Below, piece after piece: positions 34,616 through 47,310 of a stretch of DNA of 64,000 nucleotides. The DNA comes from Caenorhabditis remanei (lineage: Eukaryota; Nematoda; Chromadorea; Rhabditida; Rhabditidae), in assembly GCF_010183535.1 (NCBI RefSeq), contig NC_071331.1, positions 124,001 to 188,000 of the forward strand, given 5' to 3'. The notes below the pieces were generated by a model. It was not told where the DNA came from. It searched no databases and saw only the letters and a program-made list of their open reading frames with translations. The first letter of the stretch is position 1; each line of letters opens with the position of its first letter. The position numbers were made by a program, and so were the translations under genes.

Positions 34616-35642
34616 CCGAGTTTCAGTTCCGGGTTTTTTTCTCAAAGATAAAAATTTATTGTGGAGAAAGTCACAATGTTTACTACTTTGAAAAGTTTGA
34701 AAATTTATGACGCATTGGAAGCTGGTTTTTTCCAGATCAGCCTCACAATCAAAAACATGTCTTCCTTTTGCTCTAACAATGTAGAGCGTATACGATTTCA
34801 GAGTTAAAGCCACCCCTTTGTGTTTTATATCACAGCCAGAAAAAACAAGATTATAATAATTGTGTCAGTTACAAAAAAATTTTCTTTTTACATATTCCAC
34901 CAGCTCAACACTCGGAGTTTTACCACCGTCCACAGCGATATTCCATTTTTTTTGTCGCTTATTTAAAAATCCGGCATTATTAACTTCAGCTCTTCACCAT
35001 CTTCAGTTAGTATAATTCCGTTGTCCGGTGAACATAATTTTAGATCAAATGACACAATACGGACATGGAAAATACGGATCAACAGTTGGAATAGAAGGAA
35101 TTAGCACAGAAGTTGCTTGTATTAACATGCACATCAAAGCTGTGCGGAATTCCTTCCTTCCATTCCGACTTTCGATTTCCGACTTCCTTTTTCGAAAATT
35201 TCACTTTCATACAGTCATGATTCACATAGTCATTATATATTCCTGGTTTACTTCAAATGAAATAATTTTTTATGTAACTTCTATGAGAAGAAAGAAGATA
35301 ATTCAGGCAAAAATTGATTGGTACTGTGAAAAAAATAAAGTTTGGCCAAGGATTTTCAAAAAAAAATTTCGCGCCCAAAACGCTTTAGTTCACAAATGCA
35401 CTAAAGCGTTTTGGGCGCGAAAATTTTTTTTGAAAATCCTTGGCCAAACTTTATTTTTTTCACAGTAGATCATCAATTCCGACATTGTCCGTTCTTTTAT
35501 GGAACTTTTGAAGAAGTGAAGGAATTTGTACACCGATTATTTTAAAGAGAGATGTTGATACCCTTTTTTGCATCTGATGTTAAAATGTTACCTTGCTACA
35601 AAATTTTTATTATGAATCAAAGAAAATTAATCATGTTTCAAT
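34616..35642. other. Spacer between the peptide duplicates
   Basis: No gene supported. It contains a palindromic MITE (35322-35467) and otherwise AT-rich sequence. Confidence 0.35.
35322..35467. mobile_element. Palindromic MITE (146 bp)
   Basis: A near-perfect inverted repeat with arms of about 66 bp (ends TACTGTG / CACAGTA; arms include GTTTGGCCAAGGATTTTC and GCGCCCAAAACGCTTTAGT) around a short loop near 35395. TA at both edges suggests a Tc1/mariner-type target. It carries no transposase. Confidence 0.85.
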
Positions 35643-35873
35643 TTATTTTCCGAAGCTGTTCTTGACTGCAGCTTCCTTCTTGGCCATCATGTCTTCAATC
35701 TTCTTTTTTTGAGCTGGGCTCAAATTGGAGGAAGCCAAATGTTCAGAGACCTTATCTTGAAGACCGACGAGAGCCTCAAGTTCTTGCTCGCTGTATGGAG
35801 CAGAATGAACTGGAGTGATGAAGGCAACGGCCAAAACGGCGAGAATAAGAAGATGGAAGAAGTTGAATTGCAT
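35643..35873 (-). CDS. Small secreted peptide, tandem copy 2
   Basis: 76 aa, paralogue of 34321-34551. The signal peptide is identical in all residues, while the mature part differs at about a dozen positions (APYSEQELEALVGLQDKV, then SEHLASSNLSPAQKKKIED). The same single-exon layout and TATA box are present. Both copies look intact. Signal-peptide identity against mature-region change suggests recent duplication with faster change of the mature peptide, an inference from two sequences only. Confidence 0.8.
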   Translation of the reverse strand: MQFNFFHLLILAVLAVAFITPVHSAPYSEQELEALVGLQDKVSEHLASSNLSPAQKKKIEDMMAKKEAAVKNSFGK

Positions 35874-35929
35874 TGTTGACAATAGGAAAGAACCAAATGA
35901 ATGGATACCTTTAAGACAGTAGAGAGGGC

Positions 35930-35936
35930 TTTTATA
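35930..35936 (-). promoter_or_regulatory. TATA box of secreted-peptide copy 2
   Basis: TATAAAA on the minus strand, 57 nt before the ATG at 35873, equivalent to the box at 34609. Confidence 0.65.
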
Positions 35937-36371
35937 CTAAACATCAGTTCCTTTCAAAAGCTCTCACAAATAAAAAATATACGAAAAGAAAATCTCACAA
36001 ATTATTGCCTTTGAAAGTTAGACTTTTTATGATTTTTTCGAACTGAGAGTAATTTGAAATTTGTAGCAAGAATTAACACGGCCTAGACTGAATAGTTTGA
36101 AAATTATTGAATAGGAAGAGTTCTGCAGACAGCACCACGTGAGCAACTGGTGCTGCAACAGGAAATTCTGTCACATCTGAAAAAATGTTATGCATACATA
36201 TGTTTGTATAACAAAAATAATGAACCAGCAGTTCGCGATAAAAAAAAACAGAAAAAATCTTTTCCTACTTAAGAAAAAAAGCGTTTTGTTTTTTAAAGCT
36301 ATTTCATGAATTACATGAAGCCCATGAATCCAAAAAGAGTTTGTGTTTTCCGTTTTTCTTCGGGAAACAAC

Positions 36372-37426
36372 CTACTCCGCTGAGTATTTCCCGGGTTCCG
36401 TTGAAGATATGAATACACAACGGCTTTTCTTTGCATAATCTTTTATCACGTTGAAACCTGACTGGAGGGTGTCATCTGTGACATTACAGTTTTTCCCACC
36501 AGAAGAACATATGCCATCAGCCCATAAATCAAGAAGAGTTTGTCCAGCAGGAGTTTCCGGATCATTAATTGCTATATCTTGAAGGCTGTTGTTCCATCTG
36601 ACTAAAATTCCCCCGTGGCTTTTTTGAGAGATGAAAAATGACTTACTCCGAATATCTAGTTCTTCTATGTCTGAATATGAATTAGTCAACCCAATTCCGT
36701 TATTCTCCGAACACATATTTTGAGCAGCTTTGTAATTCATACAATAGGGACTAGGGAACGGTCGCAGCTTAAGTCTTTGAGTTTTCAAAGTACGTAGTCT
36801 CTGTTAACCCTATAAAACAAACCGAGATGCAAACCGATTGATTACCACGTAATGCAAGCCAAGAATCGTCTCCGCATTTTATGTTGAACTGCCAAAAGGA
36901 AATTCCGTCTTGAGATGTTGTCACATTGATAGAATAATACGGCTCCTATTGTTTTGTTTTTGTTTTTAATATTTCTTTAACATCTAAAGACTCACAATGA
37001 CAGTATCTAAGCCGAAAAGTGGTGGGTCGTCGCCGACTGGACAGAACTCAGAAGCAATTGTTCTCTGAAAAAAATAGACTAATTAAACTAAGAAATGACT
37101 CAAGCTGTTACCTTGAATCCCACTATTTTTCCTGAAGAATTATTCGTCTTTCTCACTGTCAGAACATTTTCTCTTCTGAATAATTGACAACTTGTTTCCA
37201 ACTTCGCAACCAGCTTCGAAAATAATATTTAGTAGAGCACATAGTCATGACTTACCACACAATCCACGTCATTTAGACATTGTTTCAAGCATTCATTCCA
37301 AAAGTTATCAGTGTTGACGTTTACATAGCTATTATAATTTGCAGGTTCACCCCAAGTGAGTATCATTTTCGAATGAAATTCGGCGAGAGCAAACGAAAAG
37401 AAAAGGAAAACCCAAAGGAAGAACAT
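36372..37426 (-). CDS. Secreted PAN_3 (CW) domain protein with C-type-lectin-like domain
   Basis: A nematode extracellular protein. The signal peptide MFFLWVFLFFSFALAEF is followed by a PAN_3/CW domain (MILTWGEPANYNSYVNV, NFWNECLKQCLNDVDCV). The C-terminal half has lectin-like features: CMNYKAAQNMCSENNGIGLTN, then DLWADGICSSGGKNCNVTD. Exons: 37426-37256, 37213-37112, 37064-36996, 36945-about 36835, 36800 onward to 36372 with one further intron near 36655-36610. The junction 36846/36800 is odd: the usual donor (45-nt intron) breaks frame, while a donor at 36835 keeps frame with an intron of only 34 nt. It is therefore either a very short intron or a damaged gene. Such proteins are often linked to immunity in C. 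elegans. Confidence 0.72.
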
Positions 37427-38384
37427 GGCTAAAAATAAGAAGAAATGAGAAAGCAAAACGTCCCAAAAACATTTAGACATCCCTTGAAACACTTAGACAT
37501 CCTTCAAAACACTAAGACGTCCCAAAAAAACATTTAGACGTCCCTTGGCTACCAAAAACACCAAGAGCTTGCTCTGACACCGGGAAGTAGCGCATTCCTT
37601 AGAACAAGGACACCCAATAGCTTTTTTAAAACTTTGGAAAATAGTGCAAGAAAGTGTCTGATTGTCTCTGTTTTGATACTTTCTCCGGGTGCTGAATAAA
37701 GCTTTGTGGTGTTTTTGTTTCAAGATAATCACTACTTCCAGGTGTCAAAGCAAGATCTTGGGATTTTCAGTGTTCAGGTGACGTCTAAATGTTTTTTTTT
37801 GGAACTCCTAAATATTCAGAACCAAAATTTTGGATTTTGTGGGACGTCTAAATGTTTTTCGGAACATAAAAATATTTCTGAGTCTTTTTGGAAACCCAAA
37901 GGACGTCTGAATTGAAATAGAGCAGTTTCTAAACATTCTTGTTCAAATGTTTCGACAGACATTTTTTATTACTTGAAGTTGTACTAAAAGTTTATTTCTG
38001 CGAATTTCAAGATTCTTTTTTTTTTTTAATTCTTCCAATCTTCCAAATTCCTACAGCTCAACTTATCTCTCTATGTCTTTTCAATATGATTTAAAATCTA
38101 TTTCTCTACGCAAACGTCACAAAACGATGCCATTTTTGTTTAGTGACCACTAACTTGTTTGTTGTTTACGTGGTTTTTGAGGCCTAATTTTGCTAGAACA
38201 TTCGCAACAGAGAGAAAATATATGGGAGGAGAGTGTTGTGTTTCTCTTTCCTACTCAGTCTATGTCTCCTGTTTACCATCTCTCTATACTTTCTCCTACT
38301 GGCAATTTTTGCTTCATTCTGATTTTTTGTGGTGACACTATTGAAATATATTCATTTTCAGTGTAAAAATAAACTTTTCTCAAG
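37427..38384. other. Spacer upstream of the PAN_3 gene and SOD gene
   Basis: No gene supported. It contains a repeat cluster (37450-37912) and AT-rich sequence; the SOD promoter should lie near its right end. Confidence 0.35.
37450..37912. repeat. Cluster of direct and inverted ACATTTAGACGTCCC units
   Basis: At least three copies of AACATTTAGACGTCCC-like sequence lie at 37460-37550, and the reverse complement GACGTCTAAATGTTT recurs near 37782, 37842 and (diverged) 37901. The arrangement is that of a degenerate element with subterminal repeats; no protein is encoded. Confidence 0.6.
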
Positions 38385-39079
38385 ATGTCTAACTGTGCCG
38401 TTGCTGTTCTCCGTGGTGATGATGTCTGTGGAACTATTTGGATCAAGCAGGTGACTTTTATAATAGTTTTATCTTAAACAATAATTGTAATAATCATGAT
38501 CAAAAACATTTGTGAACTCTATTCTAGATGAGCCTGTTTATATTCTAATCTATTTCTTCAATGAACTTTCCAGACCTCTGAGGACAAACCTGCCGAGATA
38601 ACCGGTGAGATCAAAGGACTTACTCCAGGTCGTCATGGGTTCCATATTCATCAGTATGGAGACTCCACCAATGGATGTACTTCTGCTGGGCCACACTTCA
38701 ATCCAACTCAGAAAACCCACGGAGGACCATGTGTAAGAATATAGATAAGAAATCTTTTCTAATCACATGCTACTATTTCTAGTGTGATAATCGCCATTAC
38801 GGAGATTTGGGCAATGTGGAGGCAGGCGGAGATGGAGTTGCTAAAGTGAACATAACTGACAAACTGGTCACTTTGTATGGAAAGAACTCGGTTATTGGAC
38901 GCTCAATGGTTGTTCATGCCGATGAGGATGATCTTGGTGAGACTGAGAGAGAAACAGTTAAGTTTACATGTTTTATTTCAGGCAAGGGAGTCGGTGAGAA
39001 GGCAGAGGAATCCAAGAAGACTGGAAACGCAGGTGCGCGTAAAGCCTGTGGCGTTATCGCTCTTGCTGCTCCACAATAA
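38385..39079 (+). CDS. Cytosolic Cu/Zn superoxide dismutase
   Basis: Dismutates superoxide to oxygen and hydrogen peroxide in the cytosol. No signal peptide or mitochondrial leader; begins [20 protein letters not shown]. Four exons join in frame, with introns starting at 38451, 38732 and 38937. All metal ligands are present: [30 protein letters not shown] and MVVHADEDD. The disulfide Cys pair (NGCTSAG and ACGVIAL) and the active-site Arg ([10 protein letters not shown]) are kept. Unusual features are a Cys-Cys pair in the zinc loop ([13 protein letters not shown]) and Tyr after the bridging-region His. The sequence is near both C. elegans sod-1 and sod-5, so no symbol is given. AATAAA lies at 39156. 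Confidence 0.93.
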
Positions 39080-39413
39080 ATGCTTAACTCATACTTTTTC
39101 AATTTTTCTCTTATTATCATTCCTACCCTACTAATGTATAAAAACTTTCATTTTTAATAAATATATTTGTATATATGTAGATTGAAAAAAAATGTTAGTA
39201 AGTTTCAGAAATAAGTTGCAAGGTTCATTGACACCGGAATTAATTGACATGAGATTTCAGGGGACGGTAGAAACTAATATGAAAGCAGCGCTACAAAGGA
39301 TTGGAATAAATTAGGTTTGGAATGAAAGCGTGATAGCAGAAAAAGGGAACAAATCGGCGATATGGGCAGCTCACTGGGTCATACAACATAATCACACAAA
39401 AAGCAACATTGTT
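39080..39413. other. Convergent spacer between SOD and GPCR genes
   Basis: Contains the SOD polyadenylation signal (39156-39161) and the GPCR 3' UTR. Nothing else seen. Confidence 0.35.
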
Positions 39414-42400
39414 CTAGAGATGTGTTTGTTCAGTGTCCTGGTAGAACACCATACTCGTATCTGAATTTCCACGTGTCAACATTGGATCCACTTGCCATTG
39501 AGGGGTACTGGTGGTTGGCATTGAGCGAGATGACGTGGCTCCATCACAGATTCCACGCGATGTGGATCTGGAAAAAATAACTTGCAAATAGTTTCAAAAT
39601 AACTCCAGGGGAGATTTATATGATGTCACTAGGTCTGGATATCAGAACTTACCTTCTAGGCATGTCCGGAACTCCATTTGTAGTCATTATGCTTTGCCCA
39701 TCATCTCCAATGTCATTTTTCATCTAAATTTCAATAATTTAAAATTTTTAATGGGTTTTCAATTTCGCTAACCTGTAGTTGTGTATTCAACAATCCATAT
39801 AAAATCCAATTGCTTGAAGATCCAAAGTAGGGAAGCAAGTGTACACAATAAATAGCGAACAATACCCATTCCGAGTTAGTTGTCGGTTTTCCGAGAAGCG
39901 ACATAATGATTGCATAGAGTACAGAGAACCAGTATGGAGTCCAGCAAACGAAATACACGGCAGCGATGAGAACAGTGTAAACGACAACTCGACGGACTGG
40001 AATTGCAGAACGAGGGAGGACACGCTTATGGGCATACAATTTGTTGATGAGTTTAAGGTTGAAGTAGACGATCAGGATGAGAGGAACCACATACCCAAGG
40101 ATGAAGGTTCTGAAAATAAACATAACATTTATTTATATTCACTACATATCAGAGAAACTTACGTCGAAGTGAACCAATAGAAAATAGGTCCAGGCATCAT
40201 GTCGGAGCACTTGAAAACTCTTACACGTGTGATATTTGCGGATTCATGAGCTTTCAACTCATGGAGTACCATTTCTTTTGCACTAGCATAGGTAAGCATT
40301 GGAAGGAGAAGAACAAAAGCGATTGCTGAGAGGCAAGCAATTGTGGAAATCACAAAAGTACGGCTGCGAAGACGATGCTGGTGTGGATAGCAGACAGCCA
40401 CATATCTATCAAATGACATTGCAGTAATCAAGAACGTAGAGGCGATTCGACCGACACTTCCGAACACATGATGTACTTTACACATTGTTGTACCAAAAAT
40501 CCAGAATCCGATTACAGAGTCCAAGATGGCTGGAGGCAATGAGAGAGACATCACGAAATCACAGACACATAGAGCACCGATGTACAGGATCGCATTGTCA
40601 CCGTGACGTTTCATTCTGGAAGAAAAACAGTTTAGAACCAAAATATTGTTGAAATAGAATCTCGAAAGTTCTTTAGACGTTTTCATCAGAATATCTATAA
40701 ACCAGAAAATGTGCTCGGTGTACTTTTACCGTAAATATTTCGGGAGGGCATACTATATCAATTAGCAGGCAAGATGTGAAAATACAGGTACGACTCTTGT
40801 ACTTTTCCGGGAATAAAGTTGATCTAATTTTCCACCCATCACCTCACATACCGTTTTCTTCGATCTTCCACAACTCCCCGAATAATGGTGATAATCGACG
40901 AGTTTCCGCATACTCCGACGATAAAACAAAGCACAAAGACAACAACCACAATGAGAACTTTTGGTTGGAGCTCCTGAAAATTATGGAATCATTTTTTGAT
41001 ATAGTGGTATTGATACTGATAATTATTTGTTCTTTTTTTTATTAACATTCAACGACGCTTTAATTTTTGACGTCTGTACTATTAGGTATCCAATAAAGAG
41101 CAAAATCCCGAGCCAAATAGTCAGCTACCTTCCTTTCCCTTGTTTTCCAGTTTCTCTCTTCTTTTTCCTATTTTTTCCTTTCCAACCCAACTTCCTACTC
41201 CAATTTTCATAATGAGTGTTCTATGTCAACAAAAAGATATTCATAGCAGCTAGAATTCCCTTTTGAACATCTTGAATAAAAGAGAAAGATTAAAAGAAAA
41301 ACACCTGAATTCTTTCCGTTTCACGAACAGGCGAGACTACGTCATTTTCTTTTTTCTTCGGTTCTGCTAACAGATTAAAAAAAGATCGTAGTTTTGGTTA
41401 CTTACGCCGTCTATACGTTTTTCATTTCAAGTTTTTGATGAGAAAATCGTATTAAATAAACATCAGATGATGAAATGCGCTTAGATGGAATTTTGATGAA
41501 AAAGTTCTCGATTTTCGTTAAAAAGTTCTTCCGAATAAACATGCCCTTATTTGACTTGCACGTAAACTTTTTCTTCCTTCATCTATTTTAGTTTCTTTTT
41601 TGTTGCTCTCGGTTACACATAGAGTTTCGGCTCATTGCTTTCTCCTCCACAAAACTCGTCACACATTTTAATTTTGCCCCTTTTTTGTTGGCGTTTTTAA
41701 TTGAAATTCTCTTTTTTCCTGCTGTTTCAAAAATGGATAATGGCTTTGGAAACCGTGGGATAATTGACGGAAAAGAAGAAAAAAGGAGAGATAATTATTT
41801 CAATTGAGTTATTTATTTTTCCTGCTTCTTTTCAGAAAGTGTCATTAAGTGAGTCACTTTCAATGACATTTTCAGCTTCTTTTCAGCTGTAAAAAGGCGA
41901 ATCTCTGTGGTCTACCTACAATACACAATCACAACTCCCTTGTTCCAAAAAATCAGGAAGCGTTTGTTGGGATTTCAATCCGAAAATAAATTGGATTCGT
42001 TGTTGTTCACACATTCGATGTAATCTGAATCTCTTTTTTTCTTCAAGATGGGTAAGAAGAAAAAAAGAGAGAGGGTGGGATTTAATTACGAAATGTAAAA
42101 AGATTTGATGAAAAGGGGGGAAACGAATTGAAGAACAAAATGAATCCAATGAAAAGTGGCGAAAACTCATTGAACTTTGTGAAAACGGATTAGTTGATGT
42201 CTCAAACTTGGAAAGAATAACCTCCTGGCACTAAATTAAATTCTAGAGGCTATATCATCTCCACAAATCGAAATTCCTCTTCCTGGAAAGAGTCCCATCA
42301 AGATTACGACAATTCAGAATAATTTGAGTTTTTCAAAAGAGTATGTATTTTTGTTAGTTTCCTTTGTCTTTTGAATCTCTTTCATACTTCAACAACCTAG

Positions 42401-43794
42401 AATACGCAGGGAAAAGACTGGCGAACGAAAATAAAAAAACTACATCCGCATCCCGTTTTTCCCTCATTCTTTATGAATTCATCAATTTCCTTCACTTATT
42501 CTCGAAATATCCTGCTTCATTTTGCATTTCTAAAATGTTCTCAAAGACTCATGATCTCAAATCTCAGAATGCCATTTTTGTTTCACCAAAAGGTTTTTTC
42601 GGTGTACTTTGACCCCGGGGGATCTTATGATTCTTATAATTAGAGAAGCTCTTTATGGAGACGGATTCGTTATGGAATGGCTTCATCGCTGTGTCACGTT
42701 CTCTAAATTTGCACTTGGTTTTCCAATGCTTATGACTAACTGCCACGTCATCTTATAAATGGGGAGTCTTTCCAGATGTTCGAAAGATGTGTGTGAATAC
42801 TTGAATAGACTCTAACCACATGTTAATGAAAAAAAATCAACTGAATAAATGGGTCAAATGATTGGAAGTTCAATTATCCAAATTGATTCTAGTGTCTGTT
42901 CTCTCTCTCTCTCTTTGAATTGTTTCATTGCTCCATCTGATGTCCGGAAAGGGTATATAGATAGGGCTCATTTTGTTAGAGTCACCCACATTGTTCATTT
43001 CCTTTTCCGTCACACACAAAGGTTATGCAGAGTTGAATTGTGCTCAATGCCTGATCGAAAATAGAATTTGGTCAAAGAGGTGGAACCGCTCACATCGTTA
43101 TACTACAGTAAACTCATATAAAACCTTATATCTTATCAGAACCCATTATACTCTCAAGAGTTGTATCCAATCATCCTATACCCATTTCAAGTTTATTTGA
43201 AATTCCGTTTATTGGCGTGGAAGAGAATTCATATATGTTATCACGCGATGAGTATGACTCAAATATAGATTTTTCCTGATTTTAAATTTTTGTTGAGTTC
43301 CGGAAAGCTTGATCAGTCATGCGAGTTGTCTAGACACTGGGAAAATTATGAGATACTAATCAACATTGTGTGAGATACTTCGTGGGAATTTCGAGAGTCT
43401 ATACTACAACCAGAAGGGTGGTAGACCAGAAAACAGGATTCGAAAGCTTAACCAATGTCAGAGATATTTGGACCAATGATAACTTCCAATATATTGCCTT
43501 TCATAAGTTAAACCTTCTCATTCTCCTGAAAACATTAAAAAAAAAAAAACTAACCTGTATAGGCGGATAAACGTTTCGAACCCATACTGGCCCGCTGGTG
43601 TGATTGGGACAATACAGGATACCATCGTGTTGCTCTTGACACATCGAAGCGTTGATCGAGGCCATCAGGCGACTGTAATTTTGATATACTCCGAATTCGG
43701 CGTTGGCATCCATTTTTAGGAATAGACTTTTTTGTTGTGGAACGACTCGCGGTGGATGAATCGTTGAGCTCACAACACCCAATGTTTCAGACAT
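39414..43794 (-). CDS. npr-32: Class A neuropeptide GPCR, somatostatin/allatostatin-C-receptor-like
   Basis: A rhodopsin-family peptide receptor, 458 aa if started at 43794. Exons: 43794-43555, 40973-40852, 40615-40163, 40109-39773, 39723-39653, 39567-39414. The N-terminus has N-glycosylation sites (YQNYSR, INASM, PNHTSG). Helix 1 is VLIVVVVFVLCFIVGVCGNSS; helix 3 ends MSFDRYVAVCYPHQHR (DRY); helix 6 has VYFVCWTPYW; helix 7 has SSSNWILYGLLN in place of NPxxY. The tail is Ser/Thr-rich. The 43795-ward start is uncertain: the frame accepts a splice at 43770 to exons far upstream (47.3 and 54.1 kb). The pmp-4 neighbourhood matches C. elegans npr-32, the main reason for the symbol. Confidence 0.82.
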
Positions 43795-46700
43795 TTGGGA
43801 GGAGAAATTGGAGGGGCGAATGAGAAGACGATAGAAGACGTGATGTATTCAGAATCAGGAGTGAGAATAAACGTGGTGAGAGGTGAAATAGAAGAGAAGG
43901 GGCGTGGGCAATTGGATTAATGCTCCGCCTACTTTTTTTCGCCCGGAGAGCCAGAAGGGAGGAAAGCAGTGGAGGGAAATGAGCAAAAGTCAGGGAGTTG
44001 GAAGAAATTCAGAAAAGATGAAAAGTTTGAGAAGGCGTGAGAATCACACATTTTTGGAAGAATTTGTGATTAATGGTCAGTAAATGTGTGATTTTTTCAT
44101 TATTTCCGTGGGAATTATTTCCGTAAGAATCAAATGATTATCATTATTTTGAGTTATCAGTTGAAACTAGAGAGGGGCAGTGACATCTTAGTGTTTCTAA
44201 CAAAAAGATATTAATGATAGTAAATAACTTGTTATAGTGAATCAGTTCATGGACAAATGAAAAAAGATTGATGTTTACTGAAAACATTTTGAACTAAATT
44301 TCAAAGGAGAAGATTATTATTTTCTTGTTCCTGATTTTTTGAAAAACTTACTCGTGGTGTTGAAAACCGTACCGAACAGGAGAAAATTAAGCACGGGGTC
44401 TGGGAGTGAGTACTAAAACTTGAAATCAGCGAAAATGTTAGCGCCAAATTCAGGATAAACTTTTGACCATGTTTTGGTAGAATTGATGTGAAGAAAACGC
44501 GGCAGTCGAAAACTCTTTCAAAAATGCGGGAACACTGCCATAAATAGGTTCAAAGGTGATCGATTAAGCTATAAAAATGCCACAACGAAACACAGAATTA
44601 AAACAATTAAATGTTGAATTTACCGCCAATGTCTAATAGAGCGTGTTTAATTTCAGTTCTCACCACCAGACCCTGTGACTAGATAACAATAAATATTCAG
44701 TTGTTTTCTATCATCTGGACTTGTTGTGTGATTACCCATATCATGGTTTAGCCATAAGACGCTATATTCTGTATTTTTGCTAAGGTTCGGTTCAAAAAGC
44801 TAAGGTTCAAAATCATCTCAAGCCTTCCTTTTTATCTTTTTTCTGTCAACTTTGTCACTTTTCTATTTCCATGACAATCTGCAAAGATTGAAAACTCTCC
44901 ACTTCCTGATATCCAGAGGGTGCCCTAATAGTAAGTTTGTCAAAATTTTTTCAATCTAAAAATTAAACAGGTGAAACATTTTTTTCTTATTGAAGTTTTA
45001 GAGAAAAAAGAAAGAAATGTCACCCACTCACTCTCCCGAAAACCTTTGTTCTTTTTCTGAAAATTTTCATATTTTCGGAGGCGGACAGATGGTTTTTTGG
45101 CACTTGTGATATGAGGGGGATAATTGAAAATTTCAGAACTACTGTAGTTAAATGACCAAACTTTTTCATAGCATATGTTAGAAGAAAGGGAAAAATACGA
45201 GCTACTTTTCTGAACATTGAAATTCACAAAGCAGAAATTTAAGAAATAACATGAGTTTTATAGCGAAGAAGCCTCTCAAAACAAATGGAAAAAAGGAAAA
45301 TGCGTCTAATTTTTGAGATTTTGTTAATTTCTGAGAGAAAGTAAATAGATTGTTTAAATCCGGCGAATATTCTTTTTGGGGCTAGCCATCATCCGTATCT
45401 TTCTTATAACATCAATTTCGACAGAGGGTTTCAATTTTGAAATAGTGCTGTTTGGTTGCTCAATGCAAAATTTTGAAAGTTTTTCTAATCAAGGAATTTG
45501 AAAATGCAGTTAAACAACATTGGAAGCCTTCAGTTCCGATTTCAGTTATTTTTATACTGCTGATATTCAAAATGAGCAGAATCAAGGAATTTTTTTATTA
45601 AAATTTGAGAGCAACTGTCTGACAGCGGAAAATATTCCCATGATAAAACAAAACAACAAAGCTGTTCTACTGTGAATAAAAAATTTCAAGGAACATTCAA
45701 ACTCCCACTTAGTACATTTAGCCAGAATTTTCAACCTTCAGAATTTTACAGTCAGAAATCCACTGTGAGGGTTTTCAACGAATTTTTTTTACAAACTCAA
45801 GGAGAGAACGGGCGGCATGAAATAGGAATAAGAAGAAAAATAGAATTTAGGTGTGATGGAAAAATAATCAATTCGGAAATGCAATTTACCACCCATTTCT
45901 ACGTCAAACTTCGCATTGAATTGGATTTGAAAAATCAAAGATTCCGTTTGAGTTTGCAATCGAATACTAGGAAATTCTAGTGATATCACGTTGAGTTCTA
46001 GGATCTCAGTCATGAAAAAAACAAGACATTTTGAAGTGGACTGATGAAAAATAATGAAAAACTGATGGATTTTGTGAAGAGGAAGAAGCCGATTTAAGCA
46101 GAGGATTTTATGTGTGTGCGGGGTTTAGACGAAAGAAAATATCAGTTACAAGATAGAGAGATGGGAATTCGAGTAGACAGAAATGAAGTCAGAAACTGAG
46201 AGTGAAATACAAAACATAAAGAGAGAACGGTTTAAGCAAAAAGTGCACATTTCTCATTCTTAACATACATTTATTATGGTTTCACCTGTATTGAATAAAT
46301 TCAAAAATTTAGAAAAAAACGTTAACTCACTATCAAAAACCAAATTCTTTTTAATTGGTCTAACTTATAAAAATTTCCTTTAAAAATGTACGCTGGGATT
46401 ACGGCACATTAAGTTTTTATGCAGATACTGGATAAAACCTATAAATAGTCAGAACTGACTTTTACAGTCAACCACCTCATTCAGTAAAAAGTTAGTTGAT
46501 CAAAAATAAAAACTCTTTTTTGGTCATTTTACTTCTATTGAAAACATCGAAAAACACTCGTGCAATTTCATTTCAATTTTCCTATTTTCATGTGCAATTT
46601 CCTCGTATATAGATGGGTTATGAAGGGCACAACAGCGTCATTTCCTTATTAGTGGATTGAAATCTAACAATGACGATTTTTTGCAGCTTTTTGTTTTATT

Positions 46701-47310
46701 GACCTTCAGAATGATTTTTTTTTGAAGAATTTAAACGAAAAATTAAAGATATTACAATAAGGAAGCCAGGGAGATGAATACACATAAAACGGAATTGAAG
46801 TGTGTTTTTATCAGTGGAGTTATAACATTACTTTTTGAAAGATTTCAGATCAATGAAATCAAATTATTTGGAAAATGAGAAAAATTCTTGATTAAGATGG
46901 TCAAATTGAAATTCATAATGAGCAAGTAAACATAGGCTGAAAAATTCAGTTTTAGCAGGAATTAAAACAAACTCTTGACGTCAGTGAACTGACTATCATT
47001 TATATAAAAGAAGTAATGGCTTGTGGCATCTGCACATAATGAACAAAAATTAAATTTCCGAACAAATATTCAATTTCAAGTCATTAAAATCTATCTTTTC
47101 CTTCGGAGTATCTGGCTCTTCGTACAATTGCTCTTTGTTTCTCTCACTACTAATATAATATCTTCGAAGGGTCTAATGGAGAGGGCAACAAGGATCAATG
47201 AGTCAAATGAATTCAATGAAGACGTCAAGGTTTGGAATTCAGAATTCAGAAGAGTCATGAATTCAGATGAATGTGAGAAAGAGGAAGAAGGAACCCAAAA
47301 AGTACTCACC

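Noticed and set aside
35028..35468. Plus-strand 146-aa frame
   Set aside because: Half of it is the palindromic MITE at 35322; no splice or family support.
45672..45980. Plus-strand 102-aa frame
   Set aside because: Isolated in a gene-poor region, no splice partners, no recognisable domain.
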